DNA of 64,000 nucleotides, taken from NCBI GenBank assembly GCA_036346405.1, contig CM070568.1, forward strand, positions 6,826,221-6,890,220, in the 5' to 3' direction. Of this stretch, positions 10,616 to 21,468 are shown in pieces. The DNA comes from Phyllostachys edulis (Eukaryota > Streptophyta > Magnoliopsida > Poales > Poaceae). The position numbers and the translations under genes were made by a program. Numbering within the stretch: position 1 is the stretch's first letter; the number at the start of each line of letters is the position of its first letter. Below the pieces are notes generated by a model. The model was not told where the DNA came from. It ran no database searches and was given only the letters and a program-made list of their open reading frames with translations.

Positions 10616-10886
10616 TGTTGAGGAACCGTCGCTGGTGAGTTCAGTTCGAACGATCACCTCGTAGACAAACATAGAATCACATCAATCATGCAAGAACAAA
10701 TAGTAGATTGAACACACAGAGATACAAAGGTGTATGGGGTATTCTTCTTCTTTATTCCTTCATCAAATGATCAACCTTTTACAATGATTGGCACCCCTTA
10801 TTTATAGGCTAGAGACCCTGCTAGGGTTTTGGATGGGACGCCCACCCATGGGCCGGCTGCTAGGCCAAGCCCATGGTTTCCCAACA
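10616..10886 (-). repeat. 5' LTR of copia-1
   Basis: 271 bp with TGTTGAGG...CCCAACA ends, matching 4248-4519 with about 28 differences counted by eye. Confidence 0.85.
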
Positions 10887-10905
10887 ACCTACAATATAGG
10901 AAAAT

Positions 10906-11137
10906 GGATTATTATCGCTAACAACGCTCATGGAAAATGGGATGGATTGCCAATTTGCCATGCTTGCATCACTCCCTCACTGACGCACATCTAGTGCGTA
11001 CAAATGTGCTACGACGATAGAAATGATGAGTGGCCTTGAAAGCTGGGGGCAGTGGCAAGGCTTTCCAGGGATCATCTGATAGGTCACTCATCCAAGGATC
11101 GGAATTTTTACTATTCCATTTATGGTACTTTTGCTCT
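10906..11137. repeat. Copy A of a ~235-bp duplicated segment
   Basis: This segment, from GGATTATTATCGCTAACAAC to TTTTGCTCT, reappears in the same orientation at 58075-58315 with about 90% identity by eye. It has no TIR or LTR structure and no recognisable coding content. The copies lie on opposite sides of the LINE remains, so a segmental tandem duplication is the simplest explanation. Confidence 0.7.
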
Positions 11138-11216
11138 CTTGCAAATCAGCATATTTCACGCAGTTGGAGGGAGCTACTAAACATACAACACAAGAATCTT
11201 GTGAAAAGTGAGAGCT
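11137..11216 (+). pseudogene. LINE fragment 2
   Basis: The frame SCKSAYFTQLEGATK repeats and extends fragment 1 (4129-4242) and is cut by the copia-2 LTR at 11217. The LINE reading resumes at 57083 after the whole copia-2 nest. About 15-20 residues of the expected LINE sequence appear to be missing between the two sides. Confidence 0.55.
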
Positions 11217-11449
11217 TGTTAAGATATGTTGTATTAGAGATATATTCAGTTGTATAGCTTGAGATATATTCGGTTGTATAGTTTGTAAAGGTATCTATCT
11301 CCAGATTGAGTATCTGTCTCCAGATCGTATTCGGTGTGTTTTGTTGGAGAAAAGAGTTGTAATTGGATTCCTGTTCATGGACCGACGACATAAATAGAAG
11401 CCAGTATGACCGGTTGGTCATTGCAGCATTGCAGGCAAATATGTTTACA
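11217..11449 (+). repeat. 5' LTR of copia-2
   Basis: TGTTAAGATATG...TATGTTTACA; 233 bp. It contains the TATA-like CATAAATAG at 11389-11397. Its partner is 56851-57082. Confidence 0.9.
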
Positions 11450-11461
11450 TGGTATCAGAGC
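11450..11461 (+). other. Primer binding site of copia-2
   Basis: TGGTATCAGAGC, the canonical complement of the initiator-Met tRNA 3' end, directly abuts the LTR. Confidence 0.9.
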
Positions 11462-11472
11462 TTTTTTCGACA

Positions 11473-12440
11473 ATGACGACCTCAACCACATCTACATCTA
11501 ATATTTCATCGTCTTCTTCCTCCGCTTCGTCTTCAACCATGGTCGGCCTAACCGCATTGGTGCCGATCAGCCATGTCATCGACATCAAGCTCACCAAGGA
11601 CAATTACTTGCTGTGGAAAACACAATTTCTTCTATATCTAAGGAGCACGCAGCTTCTTGGCTACATCGATGGTACCTTCGAGTGTCCTCCAAGGATGATC
11701 ACCACAACAACGAAGTCCAGAGCAAGCCAGGTCATCAACCTGGCATATCTGACCTGGTTCAATTAGGATCAGGCTTCTCAGTTGGATCCTCTCCTCGCTA
11801 ACAGAAAAGATGCTGGCCCATGTCATGAACATGACATCAGCAGGCGAAGGATGGGCGGCTCTGGAGTGTATGTTTTTGTCTAGATCACGAGCACACGTAG
11901 TTCAGATATGCATGTAGCTCGCCAACTTCAAAAAGAGGGATCTCTCGGCGACAGAATATTTTCGATAGATGAAGACTCTTGCAGAAACTCTTGCTGCCAT
12001 TGGGATGCCGCTTCGAGATGATGAGATTATCTCATACATCCGCGCATGACTTGGTTCAAATTACGATGACCTAGTCACTTCCATCATGACCAGATCAGAT
12101 GGGTTAACAGTTTATGATGTTTTTGCCCATCTCTTAAGCTATGAGCTCTGAGTTGAGCAAAATGTTGCTGATTTGCAAATTGGAAACACTTTGGCTAACT
12201 TTTCAGGGCACAATCAAGGAGTTCGAGGAAGTTTTCAAGGAAGATTCAACAACAATCAAGGAGGAAGAGGTAGTGGCCGTAGTCGCGGCAACGTCAATTA
12301 GAATCGTGGCAACAATAAAAACATGAATCATAGTCTGGGTAGTCGTGGCTCTGGCCCTCGACCAACATGCCAACTTTGTCGGAAAGTTGGACACACTGTG
12401 ATCAAGTGCTGGCACCATTTTGATTACACATATCAAGCAG
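11473..12440 (+). pseudogene. copia-2 gag, broken
   Basis: The ATG at 11473 opens a capsid-type gag: a Ser/Thr-rich leader, then VIDIKLTKDNYLLWKTQFLL and LLGYIDGTF, the signature start of copia gag. A stop after LAYLTWFN (11764-11766) and further frameshifts break it. The C-terminal part resumes at 12323 with the zinc knuckle CQLCRKVGHTVIKC (CX2CX4HX4C intact, ~12370-12411). The product would form the virus-like particle and bind element RNA. It is not translatable as one protein here. Confidence 0.8.
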
Positions 12441-13488
12441 ACGAAGGACACTCAGCATCAATGGTGGCAACATCTTATCAAGTTGACCCTAATTGGTACA
12501 CTAACACTGGAGTGACGGATCGCATCACAAGTGATCTAGATCATCTTATGATGCATGAAAAGTACCATGGTTCGGATCAAGTTCAAGTCAGCAATGGGGC
12601 AGGTTTGCACATATCACATGTTGGTCATTGTTCTATTAATACTACTGCTAATCCTCTTGTCCTGAAAGACATTCTTCATGTTAACAAAATTTCCAAATAC
12701 CTTATTTCTGTCCACAAACTGACTCGAGATAATGTCTTTCTTGAATTCTATCTTGATCACTTTGTTGTTAAGTACCAGGCGTCGAGGAGAAAATGCTTAG
12801 CAGAAGATGTGAGTTTGGCCTTTACCCTCTCAAGTCTTCCACAATACAATCGTCCAAGTCTGTCGTGCTTAGCCTGAAAGTAAACAAGGAGCAATGGTAT
12901 GCTCGCCTTGGTCATCCTTTGTCTCAGATAGTTCAATCTATTTTGCATCTAAATAAAATGCCTTGTTCTAGCTCCACGCATATCTTAGTCAGTAATGCAT
13001 GTCAACAGGAAAAGAGTCATCAACTCCCCTATTCCTCCTCAGTTCATGTTTCTACATCTCCATTAGAGCTTGTGTTTTCTGATGTCTAGGGCCCTGCACC
13101 TCAATCTATAGGTGGATATAAGTACTATGTAAGTTTTGTTGATAACTTCAGTAAATTTACATGGATTTATTTACTTCGTGCTAAGTCTGATGTTGAGAAT
13201 GTGTTCCTACAATTTCAAAAACACGTAGAACGAATTCTTGACAAGAAAATCTTGTGTGTTCAAACTGATTGGGGAGGATAATGTCAAAAACTTCATAAAT
13301 TCTTTCGTACCATTGGAGTTGAACATAGAGTTTCCTGTCCACATACACATCAACAAAATGGCTCGATCGAAAGAAAACATAGACATATTGTTGAGATTGA
13401 TCTTGCACTCCTTTCATAGTCTTTTATGCCTTTAAAATCTTGGTACAAAGCTTTCTTAACAATCACATATCTTATAAACCGACGAATA
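12441..13488 (+). pseudogene. copia-2 protease and integrase N-terminal part
   Basis: The protease entry reads WYTNTGVTDRITSDL where copia elements have W..DSGA..H.T. The catalytic Asp of DSG is Asn here (codon near 12500), which would inactivate it. The pre-integrase region follows (EQWYARLGHP, then a NACQQEKSHQLP knuckle), then the integrase core with SFVDNFSKFTWIYLL and VQTDWGG (usually SD.GGE). The HQQNGSIERKHRHI tract retains the third acidic position. Frameshifts at ~13090 and ~13280 break it. The fold-back element at 13492 interrupts the next conserved stretch (LINR), which resumes at ~14846. Confidence 0.75.
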
Positions 13489-13491
13489 TTT

Positions 13492-14842
13492 GGCTTAAAT
13501 GGCACTGTTTGCACGTGAAATAGCAAATCAAGCCCTATCCAGAGATCAAAGCCAAAAATGGCAAGGCAGACTCGCTGGCAGATGACATGTGTCCTCGTCC
13601 GCGCCATGGGTGCCATCGTCCACTCGCTAGGCGAGGGGACTTCCCTCATACTCCTAATTAATTACGATCAAATTGATTATGACTAAATAATTAGGACTAA
13701 CTAATTATGACTAATTAATTACAACTAATTAATAACGACTAACTAGTCATGACTAATTAATTATGAATAATTAGTTATGACTAAATTAATTACTGCTAAT
13801 TAACCACGACTAAATCGATTAGGACTAATTAATTACGACTAAATCGATTAGGACTAATTAATTACGACTAAATTAATTTTGACTAATTAATTATAATTAA
13901 ATAATTACGGCCAATTAATTACAACTAAATAATTACGACTAATTAATTGCATGACCCCCCGTGTAATTAATTAAACAGGTTTAATTAATTAATCATCATC
14001 CGCACCACGGGTTAATTAATCCTCATTCGCGCCACGGTGGGGACTTCCCTTGTACTACTAGTTCATTAATTAATTACACATGTTTAATTAATCCTTGCTA
14101 GTCGTAATTAAACTAAGGATTAATTAAACCCGTGTAATTAATTAACTAGCAGTACAAGGAAGGTCCTCACTGTGGCGCGGACAAGGATTAATTAACCTAT
14201 GTCGCGGATGAGGATTAATTAATTAAACCCATATAATTAATTACACGGTGGGGGTTATTACATGACTTAATAATCACACAACAGGTGTTAATTAATTAAC
14301 CCATGTAACTAATTAGTCATAATTATTTAGTCATAATTAATTAGTTGTAATTACTTGGGCATAATTATTTAGTTGTAATTAATTATTCAAAATTAATTTA
14401 GTCATAATTAATTAGGCATAATCAATTTAGTTGTGGTTAATTAGTCGTAATTAATTTAGTCATAACTAATTATTCATAATTAATTAGTCGTAGTTAGTTA
14501 GACATTATTAATTAGTCGTAATTAGTTAGTCCTAATTATTTAGTCATCATCAATTTAATCGTAATTAATTAGCAGTATGAGGGAAGTCTCCTTGCCTGAT
14601 GAGTGGATGAGGAAAGCCCCCTCCCTAGGAGCGCGGACAAGGGAAGTCCCCTCTCTAGGAGAGGGGATGAGGACACATGTCGGAAGTCCTCTCTCCAGGA
14701 GAGGGGACGAGGGGTTCCGTGCACCCGTGGCGTGGGCGAGGACATATGCCGCCTACCGGCGAGTCTGCGGTACCATTTTTGGCTTTGATCTCCGAAGGGG
14801 GCTAGATTTGCTATTTCACGTGCAAACAGTGCCATTTAAGCC
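13492..14842. mobile_element. Fold-back element with AT-rich repeat core, inserted in copia-2 integrase
   Basis: The near-perfect 38-base inverted repeat GGCTTAAATGGCACTGTTTG... (13492-13529) and its complement (14805-14842) bound 1,351 bp. The arms stay complementary for about 180 bp (for example CAAAGCCAAAAATGG on the left, CCATTTTTGGCTTTG on the right). The right arm has an extra ~130 bp of GAGGGGAC-type repeats. The core (13660-14570) is almost entirely variations of TTAATTA with ACGACTAA on the left and TTAGTCGT on the right, so the whole element could fold into one long hairpin. There is no coding sequence. The copia integrase reading resumes outside the ends. I cannot recognise a convincing 8-9 bp target duplication, so the superfamily (Mutator-like suspected) is open. 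Confidence 0.7.
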
Positions 14843-14845
14843 AAA

Positions 14846-15108
14846 ACTACTTACTCGTGTTATAGATAATGCCAGTCCTCTTGAGTGTGTTGTTTCATGC
14901 TAAACCCAATTATTCTATGTTGAAAATCTTTAGATGTGCTTGTTGGCCTCATCTTAGACTTTATAATAACCATTATCTTTCTTTTCGATCCAAAGAATGT
15001 GTATTCTTAGGATACAATTCTCATCATAGGTGATATAAGTGTCTTGATGCCTCAACAGGTCACATTTACATTTCTCGTGATGTTGTTTTTGATGAAGGAG
15101 TTTTTCCC
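14846..15108 (+). pseudogene. copia-2 integrase C-terminal part
   Basis: After the fold-back element the frame resumes as TRVIDNASPLEC, then (frame shifted by one) an FRCACWPHLR stretch, SFRSKECVFLGYNSHH and DASTGHIYISRDVVF. This is the typical copia integrase C-terminal GKSP/Y-type region. Stops at ~14900 and ~15028 show decay. Confidence 0.75.
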
Positions 15109-16367
15109 TTGTCAAGAAATTTCAATGTCTCTGCACCGGTCTACAATACATCTTCATTACCTGTGTATCTTCCGTTGTCATCTTCTCCTATCATGCTAAT
15201 CCTAGCCGAGTCGTCCATTGAGAGCAGTAATATTAAAGGTACTAATGATCAGCTAACCCTTGATGTGCAATCTCCTACTTTTTCTTCTTATGTTCTTGCA
15301 AATGATGAACTGAGTTCCTCTCCTCAGCAACCTATTCTACACCAGTATGGTACTCGGCTTAGCAACAATATTCGATGCCCAAAACAACGCACTGATGGCA
15401 CTGCTGCATATACAGCCATGTCAGCTGAGGTTGAGTCTATTTCTCATCTTGATGCTATGCACAATCTACAGTGGAGAGAGGCTATGGATGCTGCATTTGT
15501 TGCATTACAAAATAATCAAACATGGTATTTGGAGGCTCCTCGTGCAGGTTTGAACATGATTGATTGTAAATAGGTTTTTAAGCTTAAAAGGAAGGCTGAT
15601 GGTACTGTGGATCGACACAAAGCCAGATTGGTTCTGAAGTGTTTCAAACAGTGCTACGGCATTGATTATGAGGACACATTCAGTCCTGTGGTAAAACCAG
15701 CAGCCATTCGAGTGCTCTTGTCTCTGGTAGTGTCTCGTGGTTGGCATTTGCGACAAATAGATATACAGAATGCTTTCTTGCACGACATCTTGCATGAGGA
15801 GGTGTATATGAAACAACCGCCAGGATATGAGCATGCAAAAATTCCAAATTATTTGTGTAATAGGAAAAGTCACTTTATGGTTTGAAACAGGCTCCGCGTG
15901 CATGGTTTTCTCGTCTAAGTGGGAAATTACAAGAGCTCAATTTTATTCCATCCAAGTTTAATGTATCTCTTTTCATCTTCAATCAAGGAGGAATCATCAT
16001 GTACATTCTCATCTATGTTGATGATATTACCATCATCATCAGTTCTTCGGCCAGGGCTAATGATTTGCTTATTTGGCAACTCAAGGATGATTTTGCTGTC
16101 AAAGATCTTGGAGTACTTAGCTATTTTCTTGGTATTAAAGTCAGTCAACGTGGAGATGGCATTTTGTTGTCACAACGCAAATATATCCGAGATCTATTGC
16201 GGAAAACAAACATGACAAAGGCTAAGCCAGTTACTACACCTATGTTTTCAACTAATAAATTGTCAATATTTGAAGGGAAGGTTTTATCTGAGATTAAAAC
16301 AACACAATATAGAATTACAGTGGGTGCTTTACAATACCTAACATTGACAAGACCAGATATCTCCTAT
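15109..16367 (+). pseudogene. copia-2 reverse transcriptase, left part, cut by CACTA
   Basis: 15109-15573 is the linker plus the start of RT (WREAMDAAFVALQNNQTW). After a stop at 15571-15573, KRKADGTVDRHKARLV and GIDYEDTFSPVVKPAAIRVL follow, then IDIQNAFLHDILHEEVYMKQ. The catalytic loop LIYVDDITIII (~16009-16040) is intact. The reading continues to RPDISY, exactly where the CACTA element begins. It resumes beyond that element at 56422 (NVNEVCQFLQAP), so the two halves join precisely on removal of CACTA plus one TAT. Confidence 0.85.
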
Positions 16368-16703
16368 CACTACTACAGAAAAGGTCTTCACAGACGGTTC
16401 AAAAATGTCATCACAGACAGTTTCGTGAGCCGTCTGAGTTTACGGGTCATTAATGATATGAGGTTATCACATACGGTTTTTGAACCGTTTGTGATACATG
16501 CTATCACATACGGTTATTAACTCAAAACCGTCTGTGATAGTCGACTATCACAGACGGTTTGTAGATGAAACCGTCTGTGATAGTCGACTAGCACAGACGG
16601 TTTCATCTACAAACCGTCTATGATAGTCAACTATCACAGACGGTTTCATCTACAAACCGTCTGTGATAGATGACGCATCACAGATAGTATGTCCTAAGGA
16701 TCC
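16368..16703. repeat. Left terminal and subterminal repeat array of CACTA
   Basis: The terminal CACTACTACA is followed by about a dozen direct and inverted copies of the 11-mer ATCACAGACGG, many paired as hairpins through GTAGATGAAACC spacers. In En/Spm elements such repeats bind the element-encoded protein. The array is cut at 16703 by the gypsy LTR; a last unit resumes at 47434. Confidence 0.85.
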
Positions 16704-17439
16704 TGACGAGGATTAAAACCTCTATGTATTACCTTAATATACAATAAAACACCATACGTCTTCATGGTCGTAACCCCTAAGGCTAACGACCTCACCGGTC
16801 GAAGGATTCCAAAGGTTACATAAGGGTACCCCGGTCGGACAAGGTCCTGCACCTAGTCTCCGACTAGGTAGCTGCTCGGAAAAGCTATGAACTGGTATCT
16901 ATAACTGATCCCAACTATATTATTACCATGCGATGAATATAACATGTGCTGTATACTTCATGTCACACGGTTACATAGTCCTAAAGACACTGACAACAAC
17001 CATGATACGGTTGAGTGTCTCTAGACACTTAACCGCAGAGCAATTAACATATTGTTAACTGACGCCTCGCCTCGACCAGTCGCATCACTTTCACCAGGGA
17101 TGCCTTCTCCAGGAGTAATTGCCACCCCTTCGGAAGTTATTTAAAGGTGGAGCACAGAAGACCAAAAGGGGAGGGAAGAAGAGGCACACAGAGAAGCCAA
17201 GGGATATCGAGAAGCACATCGATAATCACAATTTGGTCTGAGACAGGCAAGATAGCATCATCATATTAGAGCATAGGAATCTTCATATTCAGTGTCATTA
17301 GGATTAGTCCCAAGTCGGGTCGTAAGCACCCCCTTGTAAATCCAGTTCATATCAATAAAGAGCGGCCCCATTCTATCCCAGGAAATAGCACGTCATTTTC
17401 CTCTTTTATTTCGTAAGATCGGTGACTCGATCGTCGATA
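16704..17439 (+). repeat. 5' LTR of the gypsy element
   Basis: TGACGAGGATTAAAACC...GATCGTCGATA, 736 bp, paired with 46697-47433. A TTATTTAAAGG-type promoter signal lies near 17138. Confidence 0.85.
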
Positions 17440-17441
17440 GC

Positions 17442-17459
17442 TGGCGCTGTCCGTGGGGA
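17442..17459 (+). other. Primer binding site of the gypsy element
   Basis: TGGCGCTGTCCGTGGGGA lies two bases after the 5' LTR. TGGCGCC.T-type sites are common in plant gypsy elements. Confidence 0.75.
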
Positions 17460-17534
17460 AGAATATGTAAGTTTCCTGGAGAAACTCTCCGCTCATCAAA
17501 TCCTCGCTCACTCCTCGTAATCGCTCATGCGACT

Positions 17535-19360
17535 ATGGCCGGAGTTTGGGACGAGGAGAATTGGTTCGACCTGATGGACTACTCCAACCTCGACATGGAA
17601 GGATGCATCCGTGCCATGCAAGAAAACAGCATGTCATCCTCCTCCTCCTCCTCCGCCAGTTCGCACGTCGCCGACATTAGCGAAATCGACCGGATGGATG
17701 AGGATCCACCACTACGACAAGTGGCGCTTCTAGACATTCTGACCAGCTCGGAATGTCCAAAAGCCACTCCAAGCCCGGTCCTTCCGACCAACGAAACAGG
17801 TGAAGAAAAATCAGCACCGCCACTCGAGAGTTTTTATACTCTTGATGAAATCATGGATGAAAGGTACTCACCTACAGCTTTTGGCAATTCCAAGAGCCAA
17901 CTGACATCTGGTAACGGTGTCGATGAAGCCTCCACTGGTCGTAGACCAAGTGGGGATGATAAGGCTCAGCATACGATCGGCAGTCCGTCGGATCAGGCTG
18001 AGCCCATCAAGAAAACCTTAGGAGGTGCTCATCTCTGACCGCTCTCCGTTGTGAAAACTCCTAGTAGAAGCACTAGAAAGCTCTCTATTAGTTACAATGG
18101 AAGCTCGTCAGAGGATCGCTACTGGAGGCATGAGATCAATGCAATCAGAGATGCAAATCAAGATGCCTTGCACCGTCCTACACACTCTGCCACGCCACCA
18201 CGTGTTGGTGGAGATGTTACAGGCCATCAAGCACCAACTTCTAGAGACAACAGAACTGATCGATGTCCATCAGTTAACTCGCCTGGCACTGCCTCACCAA
18301 GAGTAGCTGGTTGGACGAAACAAATCCAAAGGTCAGGGAAAGGTTTAGACCTGCGTACACCTACTACCAGTATGAACCCCCAGAGATCCTCAGTAACTGT
18401 ACGAAACCTGCAACGTGTTCAAGATATATTGAATAATTCTAACCCTATTCTAGCAGAAACCCCAAAATTTTGTACAGCTCGTAGGCCAAGTATCGGAGAT
18501 TCTGCAACAAACCATGCAACGAACAGAAGCGTATCGAGAACAGAGGAATTCAGGAAGTCAGACCATAACTTTGTCCCAACGCTCCTTCCTCAGTACAGGG
18601 CAACATGGTCGTGTTGGGAAACAATCAATACCAAGGCCTCCTCAACGATTCCAACCAAGGAGTCATGAGGGAAGAAGGTTATTCCAGGTAGCCACTCCCT
18701 CACCACGTCGAGAAGAACAATCGCTTGGACCTGACGATCTTCGACATCATCCAAATCAAGCAGGCGGTCGAAGGCATCATACCAATGTCTACGACTGGAT
18801 CGGCACACCGGAGCTCCAGCGTTCCAACCCTAGGAACCGGTCTCCGACCGATTACAATCCGGCACCTTTCCAAAGAAGGTGCCATGAATCGATCACAGGT
18901 TGTCAAGCCTTCTCTGCAAGGCTCCAAGGCGTCGCGTTAATAAACAGTTCCGACCGGCCAACTTGGACAAGTTCAATAGGACTCAGAACCCATTAGAGTT
19001 TCTCCAAATATATACCACCGCCATCAGAGCTGCTGGTGGTGACGAAAATGTAATGGCTAACTATCTGCCCACCGTGCTCGAATGGTCTACCCGGTCATGA
19101 TTACTTAACCTACCGATCGGATCAATCTATACTTGGGAGCAACTCTGCGACCTTCTAATCGTGAACTTCCAGGGTACGTACGACTGCCCTGGAAAGGCGG
19201 ATGACCTCCACCGAATTCGGCAAGGCTCTGATGAGACTCTCCGTCAATACATCAAGAGATTCAGCTAGGTTCGTAATTCCATACCGGAGGTCGTAGAGTC
19301 TTCTGTTATCCAGGCTTTTAAAACAAGTCTGAGGAATCGACGGTTTACAGATAATATAGC
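17535..19360 (+). pseudogene. gypsy gag, 5' part, cut by copia-3
   Basis: The ATG at 17535 begins MAGVWDEENWFDLMDYSNLD, followed by a Ser-rich, low-complexity stretch. Frames change at ~18040, ~18500 and ~18900. The conserved retrotransposon gag core is at 18900-19360: RPANLDKFNRTQNPLEFLQI, then WEQLCDLLIVNFQGTY and DDLHRIRQGSDETLRQYIKR. The reading stops at the target site (TDNIA) and resumes across copia-3 at 38449 with MNPPRTTAELFDMADKYA. The product would form the particle shell. Confidence 0.8.
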
Positions 19361-21412
19361 TGTGGATATCATGGGGATATGAGCATGATCTTGGGATGAT
19401 GATGCAATAGGCAATGGTTTTTGTGGTTTGCCAAATCATGCGTTTTCGGCAAAGTTTCAAAGGCTGTCAGGTCACTGGTGGTCTGATCGGCCACTTTGGC
19501 GGCCAGACCGGCCTTACCTCGGTTTGTTTTTTAGGTTTGGTGGCTCGGTCTGACCGGCCTTGGTGGCGGTCAGACCGGCCAGTGTGGTGGTCTGACCGGC
19601 TACCCCTGAGCGGTCAGACCGGCCATTTAGGTGACTTTGGATTTTTATGCTGAGCCAAAAATAGAAGGTGTAGGTGAGTGAGAGGGTTCTTCTGCACTTG
19701 GTCTCATAATTTTTAGAGCTTCCAGTGAAAAATTTTATTCATTTGAAATTTCCATAGAGCTCTCGGGTTTCTAGGTTGGAAAATTGGCTAAGTCCCAAGT
19801 GGGCGGTCAGACCGGCCTTTTGCTGGTGGTCAGACTGGCCAGTGGGCGGTCAGACCGGCCAAGGTTGGTGGTCTGACCGGTTTTGAATTGTTTCGCTCGT
19901 CAGTGTGGCGTAATGTGTGTTCGTTCGGTCAAGTTCATGAATTTCATTGCATATGTGTTGCATATTGCATGTTTTGGCTAACGTGGGTCAAGTTGTGAAG
20001 AACTTGTTCACGAAGACGATTTCTTGGTCTGTTGCTGTGCAAGTGGCTTGCAGGTCAACGACGAGGATGATCGGGACTAAGCTAGGAGAGCTGAGGTCCA
20101 GAACGATCGAGGATGCCAAGTGAGGCCAGGAGACTCAAGCATGGCGCAGAATGGACAAGGATGAACGAACGGCCAGTTCGGTGCGACGGGTTGGATCAAG
20201 CGGCGTGGGGGTCGGTGCAAGTGCCATGGTGGTTTCGGCGGGAGCCGGACGGGAGAGACTTGCCGACACGATGAGAGCCATTGATCAACCTACACGTGGC
20301 GAAGCAGGCGAGTGCTTCACCAAGATTAGACTTGGTCTTTGGAGAAAGATCAAGAAGGGGTATTTTGGTAATTTTACCAAATACCGCCTCTATGACCTTG
20401 GGCTAAACCGTGGCGCAAGACGGTGCGTGGAGAAGCGGTTTAGGTCAAGAAGAAGATGAAGACGACGCTTCAAGATGCGTGCATGTGTCCCGTTTGTGTT
20501 GGGCCTTGACGGGAGCCCATTAGAGTTAACTCTTCTAGAAGCTAAGCCTCACTATAAATAGGAGGGGGTGCTGTCAAATAGCCCCCAAGTACTTCATTTG
20601 CAAAACTCTAGTTTGTCTTAGGGCTTAAAGAGGAAAAGAGAGGCTTAGGGTTTTAGAGAGTTGAAATGATTTGAGTGCTCATGGATTGAGTTCTTGTCCT
20701 CCTTGAGGGAGTGGCTGTAACCAGTAACAATATTGAATCAATCTATGGATGATTATTCAAAGATGAGTCTTCTTGTGTTCTTCCTTCTTATTTGGTGATT
20801 TTGGGTGTTTCTTTGATCTAATGGGTTTCTAGTGGTTTCTTGCTCCCATCTACCTTGTTGTGACACGTGGGAATACATCTAGGGTCATCTTGATCATCAA
20901 TCTCCCACGAGTAAGTTTTGGATCAAGTTTTTTGTTTTTGCTCGGTTTTGAACCCTCTTTCGGTAAAATAGAAAAAGGTCAAAACTTTGATGTGGATCTA
21001 CTCGATCGTCACTTGGAATAGGTTCTAGATATCCTTGGGAAGGTGTGTTCCAAGTTTGGTTAAGTTTGGCCATGTAGATCAAAAGTTTGATCTATTTTCG
21101 TTCTGAAACTCGAGCTGTTTTTCCTGTTCATCGTCAGGTCCGGTCAGACCGATCCTTTGCCGCCGGTCAGACCACACCCCGGTTTGACCACTCAATGAAC
21201 ATCGATCTGACCGCCCGAAGAAGCTTGAGCCCTTTTTGTTCTTTACTTTGGGGATTTTGGTTTGGATTCAACACAAGTCTTCTGCTGTACTTGTATGTTG
21301 ATCTTCATAGCTCTCATAGCTATTGAAGTGAACATGGTGTTGAATCTGAACAAGGTGAAAAATTAGGTGAGCTCCTATTCACCCCCCCTCTAATCGCCTT
21401 TCTGGTTCTACA
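19361..21412 (+). repeat. 5' LTR of copia-3
   Basis: TGTGGATATCATGG...GTTCTACA. It carries clusters of the CGGTCAGACCGGCC palindromic motif (about 19480-19620, 19800-19885, 21135-21215). A TATA box CTATAAATAG at 20552-20561 is followed by the probable transcript start. Confidence 0.9.
20552..20561 (+). promoter_or_regulatory. TATA box in copia-3 5' LTR
   Basis: CTATAAATAG, conserved in the 3' LTR at 37594-37603, inside a conserved CCTCACTATAAATAGGAGGG context. Confidence 0.7.
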
Positions 21413-21414
21413 AG

Positions 21415-21428
21415 TGGTATCAGAGCCC
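21415..21428 (+). other. Primer binding site of copia-3
   Basis: TGGTATCAGAGCCC, two bases after the LTR; complementary to the initiator-Met tRNA. Confidence 0.9.
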
Positions 21429-21468
21429 TGTTAGCTCTTCTCATAGATCTTAACCGGTCTTTGGAGCC

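Larger units (their letters stand above)
4248..10886 (-). mobile_element. Ty1/copia LTR retrotransposon, degenerate (copia-1)
   Basis: A 6,639-bp element lying on the minus strand. It is bounded by ~271-bp LTRs with TGTT...AACA ends and by the 5-bp target duplication ATCTA (4243-4247) / ACCTA (10887-10891), with one mismatch. Read from the right, the internal order is primer site, GC-rich leader, gag, protease, integrase, reverse transcriptase, RNase H, polypurine tract. This is the copia order. All coding parts carry several stops and frameshifts. The LTRs differ at roughly one base in ten by eye, making this one of the older insertions in the window. It is inserted next to a LINE fragment. 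Confidence 0.85.

Noticed and set aside
11212..11216. Target duplication for copia-2 (GAGCT against AACCT)
   Set aside because: Only three of five bases match, and LINE sequence is missing at the site, so I do not claim a target duplication.
13660..14570. AT-rich repeat tract as a replication origin or centromere satellite
   Set aside because: It is enclosed by inverted repeats and interrupts a single integrase gene, so a transposon core explains it.
19470..19890. Regular repeats in the LTRs that could look like a CRISPR array
   Set aside because: Spacing is irregular, the units are palindromic, and they lie within a plant LTR; there are no cas genes.
20151..20459. A 102-codon frame conserved in both copia-3 LTRs (also 37193-37501)
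   Set aside because: The LTRs were identical at insertion, so agreement between the two copies is not evidence of selection. It spans the region before the TATA box and has no recognised domain.
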